Shown here one piece after another: positions 8,877-18,986 of a stretch of 64,000 nt of DNA. The translations under genes were made by a program, and so were the position numbers. Location of the stretch: NCBI GenBank assembly GCA_002082585.1, contig CP020563.1, positions 2,164,001 through 2,228,000 on the forward strand, written 5' to 3'. Below the pieces are notes generated by a model. It made no database searches. It was not told where the DNA came from and saw nothing but the letters and a program-made list of their open reading frames with translations. The stretch comes from Kitasatospora albolonga. GTDB lineage: Bacteria > Actinomycetota > Actinomycetes > Streptomycetales > Streptomycetaceae. Each line of letters begins with the position of its first letter. The stretch's first letter is position 1.

Positions 8877-9087
8877 GAGGCGGAGGTTACCTGCCCAGGT
8901 GGGAGTGCGGGAGTCCGGCCCCGGCCCTCTGATCATTCGTGGTCACTTCGGAACACATCCTGCTCACCCGCGACAAGGAGCTCTCAGACAGCGGTCGGGC
9001 AGTCCTCAGCCGACCGCCCTCAGCCGACCCCTGAGAAAAGCGATCGGAAAGCGACCGGGAAGCAGTCGGGAAGTGGTCAGGCAGTGG

Positions 9088-9888
9088 TCAGTTGGTCGTC
9101 TCCGGCCGGGCCGACTTCTGCCACGGGTACCGCGTCCGCAGACGCGGGTCCGGAGCGGTGATCGCCTGCGGGGCCTCCGGTCCGGCAGGGCCGCCCCAGG
9201 ACTCGTCCGCCGTCGCGCTGCTCCCGGTCCCGGCGACCGGCTCGGGCCAGTCGACCCCGGTGCCGGACGTCCGCGTGGCTCCGGCGCCCGGGCCCTGGGA
9301 GGCGGCCCCCGGGCCCGAGGCGCGCGGCGGCTGCTCCTCCGCCGTCCAGTGGCGCAGGGCCCCCGCCTCGATGTCGATCTGGGCGTTCAGCGCGTCCAGG
9401 TCGTCGGCGGCGAACTGCCGCGCCCGGTCCCGTGCCGCCCAGCGCAGCGAGTCCGCCGAGTGCGTGATCCGCTGGGTGCGCTCCCTGAGCTGCGGCAGCA
9501 GCGAGGCGACCGTCGCCCGGTCCGGCTCGCGCTCCAGCCGCTTCAGCTCGTCGTCCAGCTCCAGGCCGTGTGCGCTGAGCCGCCGGAAGAGGTCCACCGA
9601 CTCGGCGAGCGAGGCGTCCTCGGCGACACCGGCGTGCAGGGCGTCCTGGGTGGCGCGCATCGAGGTGCGCAGGCCGAGCCGGAGCTGGGCCAGCTCGCCC
9701 GCGACGCCCGGCTGGCCGAAGCTCTTGGCCCGGAGCGTGGTGTCCTCCACGCTCCGGCGGGCCTGGGTGATCGTGCGGTCCACGCCCCTCTTGGCCGCGC
9801 CGACCACCTTCACCGTCGCGTAGACCCCCAGTGCGACGAACGCGAAGAAGAGCAACGCCACCACCGCGATCACGGCTTCGACTTCCAT
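9088..9888 (-). CDS. membrane-anchored protein of unknown function with long helical domain
   Basis: 266 residues. One N-terminal transmembrane helix (AVIAVVALLFFAFVALGVYATV), then a charged, mostly helical region (about 30-180) rich in Arg, Glu and Leu heptad-like spacing, and a disordered Gly/Pro/Ala C-terminal tail. ATG at 9888 is preceded by GAGGGG at good spacing. I recognise no catalytic motif. The layout of a single anchor plus cytoplasmic coiled coil suggests a scaffold or envelope-associated protein. It lies between degV and leuS but is separated from leuS by a strong terminator. Confidence 0.75.
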   Translation of the reverse strand: MEVEAVIAVVALLFFAFVALGVYATVKVVGAAKRGVDRTITQARRSVEDTTLRAKSFGQPGVAGELAQLRLGLRTSMRATQDALHAGVAEDASLAESVDLFRRLSAHGLELDDELKRLEREPDRATVASLLPQLRERTQRITHSADSLRWAARDRARQFAADDLDALNAQIDIEAGALRHWTAEEQPPRASGPGAASQGPGAGATRTSGTGVDWPEPVAGTGSSATADESWGGPAGPEAPQAITAPDPRLRTRYPWQKSARPETTN

Positions 9889-9951
9889 GGACGCCCCTCG
9901 GTGTCTCGATGCGGCCGCCGGTACCGGTCGCCCCCTCCACCGTAAACGGAA

Positions 9952-9992
9952 CGGGCAGGCCGAGGGTTCCTTCGGAACCCCCAACCTGCCCG
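9952..9992 (-). terminator. two-tier hairpin terminator of leuS
   Basis: Outer arms CGGGCAGG (9952-9959) and CCTGCCCG (9985-9992) enclose inner arms GGGTTCC and GGAACCC. It lies about 60 bases past the leuS stop and just upstream of the next gene on the same strand. Confidence 0.75.
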
Positions 9993-10051
9993 TAGGGGAT
10001 GGCCCTGATCACGTACCGAGACCCGTGACCGGGGCCGTCACACCTCTGCCG

Positions 10052-12925
<2,874 letters not shown>

Positions 12926-12965
12926 GATCCTCAAAGCTCCATCGATCGTCATCTGCCGGGAAACG

Positions 12966-12990
12966 AAAAATCCCCTCGCACAGGAGGGGA
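12966..12990 (-). terminator. attenuator terminator in the leuS leader
   Basis: Read on the minus strand, TCCCCTCctgtgcGAGGGGA (12971-12990) forms a 7-bp GC-rich stem with a six-base loop followed at once by TTTTT (12966-12970). It lies about 40 bases upstream of the leuS ATG, a typical intrinsic terminator placed to stop transcription before the structural gene. Confidence 0.88.
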
Positions 12991-12991
12991 C

Positions 12992-13044
12992 GCCGCGCTG
13001 ACTCCGACCAGGCGTTCTCACCGGTCGGAACTGTTCAGCGCGGC
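12992..13044 (-). promoter_or_regulatory. leuS leader pause hairpin
   Basis: Arms TCAGCGCGGC (13035-13044) and GCCGCGCTGA (12992-13001) are a perfect 10-bp complement and enclose an inner 7-bp hairpin GGTCGGA/TCCGACC (13023-13029 and 13003-13009). The outer upstream arm overlaps the last codons and stop of the leader peptide, so a ribosome stalled at the Leu codons or parked at the stop would change the fold and decide whether the terminator at 12966-12990 forms. Confidence 0.75.
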
Positions 13045-13073
13045 TCGCTAAGCAGAAGGCGTACGGCACGCAT
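13035..13073 (-). CDS. leucine-rich leader peptide of the leuS attenuator
   Basis: A 12-residue reading frame [12 protein letters not shown] starts at ATG 13073 and stops inside the pause hairpin. Three consecutive Leu codons (CTT CTG CTT), two of them the CTT codon that is rare in such GC-rich genomes, fit ribosome stalling on uncharged tRNA-Leu. A possible -10 hexamer TACCCT ends six bases before the ATG, so the peptide may be read from a leaderless transcript. Comparative studies have predicted classical attenuators before leuS in some Streptomyces, so this agrees with earlier predictions. Confidence 0.8.
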   Translation of the reverse strand: MRAVRLLLSEPR

Positions 13074-13431
13074 GGCGTCAGGGTACCGCACGAGCCCGGA
13101 CGGGAGCGGGGAGTAACCGGAGAGCGGACGCGGGGCGGATCTCATGCGCGCGGGGCGGAAACCCTCTCGCCCACTCGTCACCCTCAGTAGCTGACGCGTG
13201 ACCTTCCTGTGGGTGCACGGTGTGCATTCGGCGGGCTTCCGGTGATCGTCCGATGGGTTTTCGGCGGAGTCCTGGGGCACCTCCCGGGGCGGCGGGAACT
13301 CCGGGGAAGCGGCGGTTACTCCGCGTACCGACTTCTATCGGGGCAACCGAGCAAAGCCCGTACTGGCTGGTATGGGGCGTCCTAGCATGCGGCAACGGGA
13401 CCGCTTTGCCGAACTATTCGGAGTCGCCCCC
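13074..13431. other. divergent promoter region between leuS and the cytochrome-like gene
   Basis: 358 bases without a convincing gene. It must hold the leuS promoter near 13080-13110 (TACCCT on the minus strand) and the promoter of the plus-strand pair starting at 13432. A short GC-rich palindromic stretch GTGCACGGTGTGCA occurs near 13213-13226. I could not define a -35 element for either direction. Confidence 0.5.
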
Positions 13432-15048
13432 ATGAACCCTCATCGCAAGATCCGCGTATCCCCCACCATGAGCCCCGGAATGAGTCGGCCTGTACAGGGC
13501 GGCCTGACTGTCACCGCCCTGGTTTTCGTCCCCCTGCTCGCCGTCGCGGGGAGCGACGGCTTCCGCGCCACCCTCGATTTCACCACCGGCGTCCTGTCGC
13601 TGGTGTCGCTCACCGCGGCCGTCGCCTGGGGTCTGCTGGCCACCGACCGGCTGTTCCTCTCCACCCGTCAGCGGATCATCTGCCAGGGCATCCACCGGGC
13701 CACCGCCGTGGCGGCGCTCGGCTTCCTGCTGCTGCACGGGACCGTGAAGGTCGCCCTCGGGCATGTGAGCCTGCTCGGCGCCCTCATACCCTTCGGTCTA
13801 GGCGTCACGGGCACGGCGGGGCTGATCGGTTTCGGTTCGCTGGCCGGACTGCTGATGGTGGTCACGGCCGCGACCGGCGCCCTGCGCAGCGCGTTCGCCC
13901 AGCCCTCCGCCACGGCCACCCGGCTCGGGCAGTCGCTGGGCTCCCCCCGGGAGGCGGGCGGGATCGCGGGCCGGTGGCGCGCCCTGCACGCCCTGGCCTA
14001 TCCGGCCTGGTGCGCCGCGCTGATCCACGGCCTGTACGCGGGCCGGGCGCCCGCCACCTGGGTCGTCGTGATGTACGGGCTGTGCCTCGTCGCCGTCGCC
14101 GGTGCCCTGTGCCTGCGGCTGCTGCCCCGCCCGACGAAGCGCCGGATCACCGACCGGATCGCCGCGCTGCTGAGCCCCGACGCGGACTTCGACGTGCCGG
14201 ACCCGGTCCTGCGGGCCGCCGCCCCGCCGGGCTCCGGGCGCGGGCCCGGCGCGGACCGCGAGCCGGCCCCCGGGGAGCCCGCCGGGTGGAGCGAGCCCGG
14301 CCGGGGGAGCCGGGGCACTCCGGTGCGCCCGCGCACCCTGTCGGCGCCGGTACCCCCGCCGATACCGCCGCCCGCGCCCCCGTCCGTACCGCTGTCCGGC
14401 TCGCTGCACGAAGCGCCGACGGAGCTGCTGTACGGGGTCCAGCCCCCGCCGCACGAACCGTCCCCGCTGTACGAGCCGTCCCAGTCCTACGAGCCGCCTC
14501 CTCCGTACGAGCCGTCCCCGCCGCCGTACGAACCGCCTCCGCGCAGCTCCGACCGGCTCGCGGACGGTCCGGCGGGCGGGCCGGGTATCTCGGCCGGATA
14601 CCGCGCCGTCTCCCAGGCCGGCGGCCCCTCCCGCCCGCCGGGCGCCCGCTGGCCCGCCCCGTCCCCCGCTCCCCCCGCGCAGGCCCACCACCGCCCCGCC
14701 GGAGCCGAGCACACCTACGAGCACACCTACGCGCCCCCGCAGGAACCGCCGCTGTACGCGTCACCGCTCAACACGACACCCCCGTACGGCACACCGGCCC
14801 GCGGCACAGCTGACGCGACGCCTTCTTTTGGCAGCGATCCGGCCCACAGCTCCCCCACGCCTTCTTACGAAACGCCGTACGCGTCCCCGTACGAAGACCC
14901 TCACCGGGCGGCCCCGACGGCCGGGCCCCGCAACGCCGAACCTCACCCCACAGCCACCGCCGGTACCGGCACCGAACCGGCGGCCGGTCCGTTCTCCGCG
15001 CCCCCGGCCGGCGAACCCTGGCACGCACCCGCAGGAGACCGCCCGTGA
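13432..15048 (+). CDS. ferric-reductase/cytochrome-b-like membrane protein with long proline-rich tail
   Basis: 538 residues. Six or so transmembrane helices lie in the first 235 residues. Two helices carry histidine pairs at heme-ligand spacing: H88/H102 (IHRATAVAALGFLLLH) and H186/H199 (LHALAYPAWCAALIH), the HX13H-type pattern of ferric-reductase-like domains. Residues 240-538 are a disordered Pro/Gly/Ser tail with repeated PPYEP, SPLYEP and SQSYEP units. ATG at 13432 has GGAG eight bases upstream. The stop overlaps the GTG of the NuoF-like gene (GTGA), so the two are coupled, and the membrane protein is the probable electron acceptor of that flavoprotein. Heme binding is inferred, not shown. 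Confidence 0.72.
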   Translation: MNPHRKIRVSPTMSPGMSRPVQGGLTVTALVFVPLLAVAGSDGFRATLDFTTGVLSLVSLTAAVAWGLLATDRLFLSTRQRIICQGIHRATAVAALGFLLLHGTVKVALGHVSLLGALIPFGLGVTGTAGLIGFGSLAGLLMVVTAATGALRSAFAQPSATATRLGQSLGSPREAGGIAGRWRALHALAYPAWCAALIHGLYAGRAPATWVVVMYGLCLVAVAGALCLRLLPRPTKRRITDRIAALLSPDADFDVPDPVLRAAAPPGSGRGPGADREPAPGEPAGWSEPGRGSRGTPVRPRTLSAPVPPPIPPPAPPSVPLSGSLHEAPTELLYGVQPPPHEPSPLYEPSQSYEPPPPYEPSPPPYEPPPRSSDRLADGPAGGPGISAGYRAVSQAGGPSRPPGARWPAPSPAPPAQAHHRPAGAEHTYEHTYAPPQEPPLYASPLNTTPPYGTPARGTADATPSFGSDPAHSSPTPSYETPYASPYEDPHRAAPTAGPRNAEPHPTATAGTGTEPAAGPFSAPPAGEPWHAPAGDRP

Positions 15049-16622
15049 ACGACCCCCTCCCCGACGTTCCCGAGGTCCGCGTCGTCGGGCTGCCGCAACT
15101 GACCACCGGCTTCGACCTGGTGGAGCGGCTCGACCTCGCCATGCACCTGAAGGTGCACGGGCCCCTCGAACCGATGACCGGCGAGCGGCTGGCCGAGCTG
15201 GCCGAGGCGATCTCCCTGCGCGGGCGGGGCGGCGCAGGGTTCCCCTTCGGCAAGAAGCTGCGGGCGGTGGCCAAGGCGTCCATCCGGCGCGGAGTGCGCC
15301 CCGTGGTCGTGATCAACGGGAGCGAGGGGGAGCCCGCCTGCCGCAAGGACACCGTCCTGATCAACCGCGCCCCGCACCTGATCCTGGACGGTGCTCTGCT
15401 GGCCGCCGAGGCGCTCGGCGCGCGCACGCTGGTCGTCGCCGTCACCCGTAACTCCACCGAGGTCTCCGTACGCGCGGCCCTGGCCGAGCGCGGCCTCTCC
15501 GACCGGCGCGGCCAGCATCTGCGGGCCCGGGTGGTCCGCACCCCCGAGCGCATGGTCTCCGGCGAGGCGTCCTCGGTGATCCGGGCGGCGAACGGCGGTC
15601 CGGCCCTGCCCCCGGGCCGACGCGAGCGGGCGGCGGAGACCGGGGTGGGCGGTTCCCCGACCCTGCTGTCGAACGCGGAGACGTACGCCCAGCTCGCCGT
15701 CGCCGCCCGGATCGGCCCCCGCCGCTACGGGCACACCGGGCTGCCGAACGAACCGGGCACCGTTCTGCTCACCGTCTCCGGCGCCGTGGCCCGGCCCATG
15801 GTGGTCGAGGTGCCGACGGGCGTCCCGCTGCGGTACGTCCTCCAGCTGGCCGGGGCCCCGCCGCTGCCCCAGGGGGTGCTGACCGGCGGCTACCACGGCA
15901 ACTGGATCGACGCGGTCGCCTCCCACAACGCGGTCATATCCCGGGAGTCCCTGGCCACCGTGGGCGGCGCCCTGGGCGCGGGCGCGATCCTGCCGATCGG
16001 TCCGGAGACCTGCCCGCTGGGCGAGTCCCTCCGGATCGCGAACTGGCTGGCCGCCGAGACCGCCGGGCAGTGCGGCCCGTGCAAGCTGGGGCTCCCGGCG
16101 GCGGCAGGCGGGCTCTCCGACGTACTGAACGGAGGCGGGCCCGCCGCGCTGGAGGCGCTGCGCGAGGTGGCCCAGGCCGTGAAGGGCCGGGGCGCGTGCA
16201 AGCATCCGGACGGTTCGGCGCGGTTCTTCATGTCGACGCTGTCGGCGTTCACGGACGACCTCGCCGCCCATGTCCTGGACGGCGGCTGCGGCCGGGAGAC
16301 GCTCGGTGTGCTGCCGCTGCCCTTCTCCGGCCACCAGGACGTGGAGGAGTCGATTCCGAGCGGCGAGAAGCTGGCGGTGGACTGGACGCTCTGCCAGGGG
16401 CACGGCCTCTGCGCGGACATCGTGCCCGAGCTCATCAGGCTGGGCCCCGACGGCTATCCGGCACTGGCGGACGCCTCCGTACCGATGCATCTGCGCGGGC
16501 GCGCCCAGCGGGCCGTACGGCGCTGCCCCGCGCTGGCGCTCCGGATCGAGCAGCCGCCGGCCGAGGGGCGCCCCGCCCTGCCAGCGCCCAACCGGCGGGC
16601 CCTGGGCAGCGGACGGGGCTGA
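15045..16622 (+). CDS. NuoF-like NADH-binding flavoprotein fused to a one-cluster ferredoxin
   Basis: 525 residues. The NuoF/Complex1_51K fold is recognised by GRGGAGFPFGKK (60-71, FMN/NADH site), VVINGSEGEP (88-97) and an SLBB segment around 240-280. The iron-sulfur region reads ETAGQCGPC (338-346) where NuoF has ESCGxCxPC: the first cysteine is replaced by Ala340, leaving C343, C346 and C385. Residues 444-500 add a ferredoxin with C450, C456 and C494 (CQGHGLC...CP), the three-Cys pattern of [3Fe-4S] ferredoxins that serve actinobacterial P450s. GTG at 15045 follows AGGAGA. It is coupled to the two-His-pair membrane protein, so I infer electron flow from NAD(P)H through FMN and Fe-S to membrane heme. 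It is not part of a complex I operon. Confidence 0.8.
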   Translation: MNDPLPDVPEVRVVGLPQLTTGFDLVERLDLAMHLKVHGPLEPMTGERLAELAEAISLRGRGGAGFPFGKKLRAVAKASIRRGVRPVVVINGSEGEPACRKDTVLINRAPHLILDGALLAAEALGARTLVVAVTRNSTEVSVRAALAERGLSDRRGQHLRARVVRTPERMVSGEASSVIRAANGGPALPPGRRERAAETGVGGSPTLLSNAETYAQLAVAARIGPRRYGHTGLPNEPGTVLLTVSGAVARPMVVEVPTGVPLRYVLQLAGAPPLPQGVLTGGYHGNWIDAVASHNAVISRESLATVGGALGAGAILPIGPETCPLGESLRIANWLAAETAGQCGPCKLGLPAAAGGLSDVLNGGGPAALEALREVAQAVKGRGACKHPDGSARFFMSTLSAFTDDLAAHVLDGGCGRETLGVLPLPFSGHQDVEESIPSGEKLAVDWTLCQGHGLCADIVPELIRLGPDGYPALADASVPMHLRGRAQRAVRRCPALALRIEQPPAEGRPALPAPNRRALGSGRG

Positions 16623-16672
16623 GCGGACCGCCGAGCCACGGGCGGACCGCCGGGCCACGGGCGAGGGATCAA

Positions 16673-16709
16673 AAGAAGCGGGCCACCCGATCCGGGTGGC
16701 CCGCTTCTT
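16673..16709. terminator. 17-bp perfect hairpin, bidirectional terminator
   Basis: Arms 16673-16689 (AAGAAGCGGGCCACCCG) and 16693-16709 are exact inverted complements around a three-base loop; both flanks carry A/T bases. It ends the plus-strand flavoprotein operon and the minus-strand tRNA gene that converge on it. Confidence 0.92.
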
Positions 16710-16722
16710 CATGTGGAACTTG

Positions 16723-16795
16723 TGGAGCTAAGGAGAATTGAACTCCTGACCTCCTGCATGCCATGCAGGCGCTCTACCAACTGAGCTATAGCCCC
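16723..16795 (-). tRNA. tRNA-Ala (GGC)
   Basis: On the minus strand a 73-base cloverleaf starts GGGGCTATAGCTCAG with the D-loop AGTTGGTAGA, anticodon arm CCTGC-ATGGCAT-GCAGG (anticodon GGC, alanine), T-arm AGGAGTTCAATTCTCCT and acceptor 3' strand TAGCTCC plus discriminator A. The CCA end is not encoded. It is identical to the copy at 17534-17606. Confidence 0.97.
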
Positions 16796-16960
16796 TTGCT
16801 GTTTGCCGCCCGGTTCCCCCTGGCGACATCGAGAACATTACACGGTCACCCCGGTGCTTCACCAAATCGTTTCCGGTTTGGATCGATATGCCCGAATCAT
16901 CCTGGCTGTTGGACCTTCAGCCGCAGGTCAGAGGGTCGGGGCCACCGGGCCGCCGGACCG

Positions 16961-17194
16961 TCAGGCCGTCGCGAAGGAGTAGAACCGCTTGAGCGTGCAG
17001 TGCTCCTCCAGGAGGCGTCCGTAGATCGGCTCCCCCTCCAGCTCCCGGTACGTCTCGATGGGGTCGCCTTTTATGATCAGCGCCCGGGCGCATTCCTCGC
17101 ACCAGTACTGGTATTCCGGGTTGATCGGGTCCATGTCCCTGACAATGGGCGTACCGCTGCCGCACCAGTCGCACTTACGCCTGTGTGCACCCAT
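16961..17194 (-). CDS. small zinc-ribbon protein of unknown function
   Basis: 77 residues with CDWCGSG near the start and WCEECARAL later, two CxxC knuckles that would hold one zinc ion, then a helical C-terminus (EPIYGRLLEEHCTLKRFYSF). It begins three bases after the stop of the other zinc-ribbon gene upstream (17198-17401), so the two form an operon. Conserved-looking composition and a clean small operon support a real gene. A nucleic-acid or protein-binding role is possible but not shown. Confidence 0.75.
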   Translation of the reverse strand: MGAHRRKCDWCGSGTPIVRDMDPINPEYQYWCEECARALIIKGDPIETYRELEGEPIYGRLLEEHCTLKRFYSFATA

Positions 17195-17197
17195 CAG

Positions 17198-17401
17198 TCA
17201 GCTCCAACTGTGGCCGCAGGCCGTGCACACGTAGGAGACCCCTCCGTTGTCGCCCAGGACCTGGGCCACGTGGGACGAACCGCAGGACGGACAGCCGAGA
17301 CGGGATCGATCTTGGGACCTTGGATCTTCGGACCTCACGGAGCCGGGGGGCGGGGCGATGACAAGGGGCAGGTCGGGGACGTGCTCGCGGCTCGCAGGCA
17401 T
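17198..17401 (-). CDS. small zinc-ribbon protein
   Basis: 67 residues. The N-terminal half is polar and probably disordered; the C-terminal half is a compact ribbon LGCPSCGSSHVAQVLGDNGG followed by YVCTACGHSWS, with four cysteines as two CxxC pairs, like the zinc ribbons of transcription factors or ribosomal proteins. ATG at 17401 is preceded by GGGAGGGAG. First gene of a two-gene operon with 16961-17194, located between two identical tRNA-Ala genes. Confidence 0.78.
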   Translation of the reverse strand: MPASREHVPDLPLVIAPPPGSVRSEDPRSQDRSRLGCPSCGSSHVAQVLGDNGGVSYVCTACGHSWS

Positions 17402-17495
17402 CGCGCTCCCTCCCGATCGGTCCGTCGCCCCCTCCGGCGCTCCGATTCTGCCATGGCCCCGCAAGAGGGTCAGCCCGCTGCACGCTCCCATGCAG

Positions 17496-17528
17496 AAGAT
17501 CCCGCCCCCAGACCGGGGACGGGATCTT
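17496..17528 (-). terminator. terminator downstream of the second tRNA-Ala
   Basis: AAGATCCCG (17496-17504) pairs with CGGGATCTT (17520-17528), with inner C/G pairing across an AGA-type loop. It lies six bases past the 3' end of the tRNA on the minus strand. Confidence 0.75.
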
Positions 17529-17533
17529 GATTG

Positions 17534-17606
17534 TGGAGCTAAGGAGAATTGAACTCCTGACCTCCTGCATGCCATGCAGGCGCTCTACCAACTGAGCTAT
17601 AGCCCC
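17534..17606 (-). tRNA. tRNA-Ala (GGC), second identical copy
   Basis: The same 73 bases as 16723-16795, again anticodon GGC and no encoded CCA. The two copies are in direct orientation 811 bases apart. A promoter of the main vegetative type lies upstream (17652-17681). Confidence 0.97.
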
Positions 17607-17651
17607 GCTGTCCGCTGTGTTTCCCTGCGTTTCCGCCCTGCGAACAAGAAG

Positions 17652-17681
17652 AACTCTAGCCTGTGACCTGCCGGAAAGTGA
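17652..17681 (-). promoter_or_regulatory. vegetative-type promoter for tRNA-Ala
   Basis: On the minus strand TTCACT (17676-17681) is followed after 18 bases by TAGAGT (17652-17657), a good match to HrdB-type -35/-10 elements, about 45 bases before the tRNA 5' end. Confidence 0.6.
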
Positions 17682-17736
17682 AATCCGGCCGGGACGGCCC
17701 GATGACCGGCCCGGTGCCTGGTCCGAACGACCGGTC

Positions 17737-18387
17737 CTAGTCGTCGTCGCCGAGCACCGGCTCCGGCAGGGTGCCGGCGTTGTGCTCCAGCAGGCGCCAG
17801 CCGCGCGCGCCCTCGCCCAGGACGGACCAGCAGCAGTTCGACAGCCCGCCGAGCCCTTCCCAGTGGTGTGCCTCCAGGCCCAGCAGCCGCCCGATCGTCG
17901 TCCTGATCGTGCCGCCGTGGCTGACCACGACGAGCGTGCCGTCGACGGGCAGCTTCTCGGCGTGCTCCAGGACGACCGGAGCGGCCCGGTCGGCGACCTC
18001 GGTCTCCAGCTCGCCGCCGCCCCTGCGCACCGGCTCGCCGCGCTTCCACGCCGCGTACTCCTCGCCGTGGCGCTCGATGATCTCCCCGTGCGTCAGGCCC
18101 TGCCAGACGCCCGCGTACGTCTCCCGGAGCGCGGCGTCGTGGGCCACGGTGAGACCGGTCACGGCCGCCAGCTCGGCGGCCGTGGCCGCCGCGCGCCGGA
18201 GGTCGGAGGCGACCACGGCGTCGGGCTTCAGCGAGGCGAGCAGCCGGGCGGCCCTGCGGGCCTGCCCGACGCCCTCTTCGGTGAGCTCGATGTCCGTGGA
18301 GCCCTGAAAGCGGCGCTCCAGGTTCCACGCGGTCTGGCCGTGCCGCCAGAGGACGATCCTGCGGCCCCTGCCGCTGCGGGTGCTCAG
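17737..18387 (-). CDS. histidine phosphatase (phosphoglycerate-mutase-like)
   Basis: 216 residues. The catalytic motif LWRHGQTAWN is near residue 15 and the second histidine is in VVVSHGGTIRTT, with the Arg of ERRFQG and the ASDLRRAAATA helix, so the active site is complete. The catalytic RHG lies upstream of any in-frame ATG or GTG; the only sensible start is CTG at 18387, which overlaps the rsfS stop (CTGA) and has AAGGTGA about seven bases upstream. Starting at the first GTG would delete the active site. Coupled to rsfS in what is likely an nadD-LCP-rsfS-phosphatase transcription unit interrupted by a terminator. Its substrate is unknown. Confidence 0.85.
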   Translation of the reverse strand: MSTRSGRGRRIVLWRHGQTAWNLERRFQGSTDIELTEEGVGQARRAARLLASLKPDAVVASDLRRAAATAAELAAVTGLTVAHDAALRETYAGVWQGLTHGEIIERHGEEYAAWKRGEPVRRGGGELETEVADRAAPVVLEHAEKLPVDGTLVVVSHGGTIRTTIGRLLGLEAHHWEGLGGLSNCCWSVLGEGARGWRLLEHNAGTLPEPVLGDDD

Positions 18388-18815
18388 CTCAGGTCACCTT
18401 CCGTGCCGCCGTTGAGCTGTGCGTGCTCCTCGGCCCTGCCACGGGTCTTGACCGCGTCCTCGGGGAGGGCGATCTCCGGGCAGTCCTTCCACAGGCGCTC
18501 CAGCGCGTAGAAGACGCGCTCCTCGCTGTGCTGGACGTGGACGACGATGTCGACGTAGTCGAGGAGAATCCAGCGGGCGTCGCGGTCGCCCTCACGGCGC
18601 ACCGGCTTGGCGCCGAGCTGCTTCTGGAGCTGCTCCTCGATCTCGTCGACGATCGACTTGACCTGGCGGTCGTTGGGGGCCGAGGCCAGCAGGAAGGCGT
18701 CGGTGATCGACAGCACGTCACTGACGTCGTAGGCGATGATGTCGTGCGCGAGCCGGTCGGCGGCCGCCTGAGCGGCGGCGTTGATGAGCTCGATGGAGCG
18801 GTCCGTGGCGGTCAC
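18384..18815 (-). CDS. rsfS: ribosome silencing factor RsfS
   Basis: 143 residues of the RsfS/DUF143 family, which binds ribosomal protein uL14 and blocks joining of the 30S and 50S subunits. Typical core: IAYDVSDVLSITDAFLLASAPNDRQVKSIVDEIEE, then GDRDARWILLDYVDIVVHVQHSEERVFYALERLW. I chose GTG at 18815 (VTATDRSIEL), where conserved sequence begins; a TTG at 18845 would directly abut an AGAGG stretch and is unlikely. Gene order nadD, LCP, rsfS, phosphatase is usual in Streptomyces. Confidence 0.93.
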   Translation of the reverse strand: MTATDRSIELINAAAQAAADRLAHDIIAYDVSDVLSITDAFLLASAPNDRQVKSIVDEIEEQLQKQLGAKPVRREGDRDARWILLDYVDIVVHVQHSEERVFYALERLWKDCPEIALPEDAVKTRGRAEEHAQLNGGTEGDLS

Positions 18816-18940
18816 ATGCAGGCTTTCGTCGGCGGTCGGATGCAACCTCTAGGGTCTCACGGACCGCCGACAGCCCTTCACTCCTCGGTGCGCACCGGCC
18901 GTGAGCTGCGGAAGCATCCGCTGTGAGCCGCGGAAAGGAT

Positions 18941-18974
18941 CTCGCCGGACGGCGGTGGAGTGCCGTCCGGCGAG
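18941..18974 (-). terminator. 12-bp hairpin terminator after the LCP gene
   Basis: CTCGCCGGACGG (18941-18952) and its exact complement (18963-18974) flank a ten-base loop, 13 bases past the stop of the LCP-type gene, so rsfS needs its own promoter or read-through. Confidence 0.85.
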
Positions 18975-18986
18975 ACCCTCGCGGAG

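Noticed and set aside
12930..13080. A T-box riboswitch before leuS
   Set aside because: No T-box sequence or specifier loop seen; the leader peptide with Leu codons and terminator explains the region.
13035..13280. An 81-codon minus-strand frame ending with the leader peptide
   Set aside because: Only the last 12 codons matter: the longer reading passes through the probable promoter and has no conserved character.
14340..14540. CRISPR-like spaced repeats in the CCGTACGAGCC region
   Set aside because: These are codon-level repeats of PPYEP/SPYEP units in the tail of the membrane protein; spacing and sequence vary.
18816..18845. An rsfS start at the upstream TTG
   Set aside because: The TTG abuts AGAGG with no spacing, and conserved sequence begins at the GTG at 18815.
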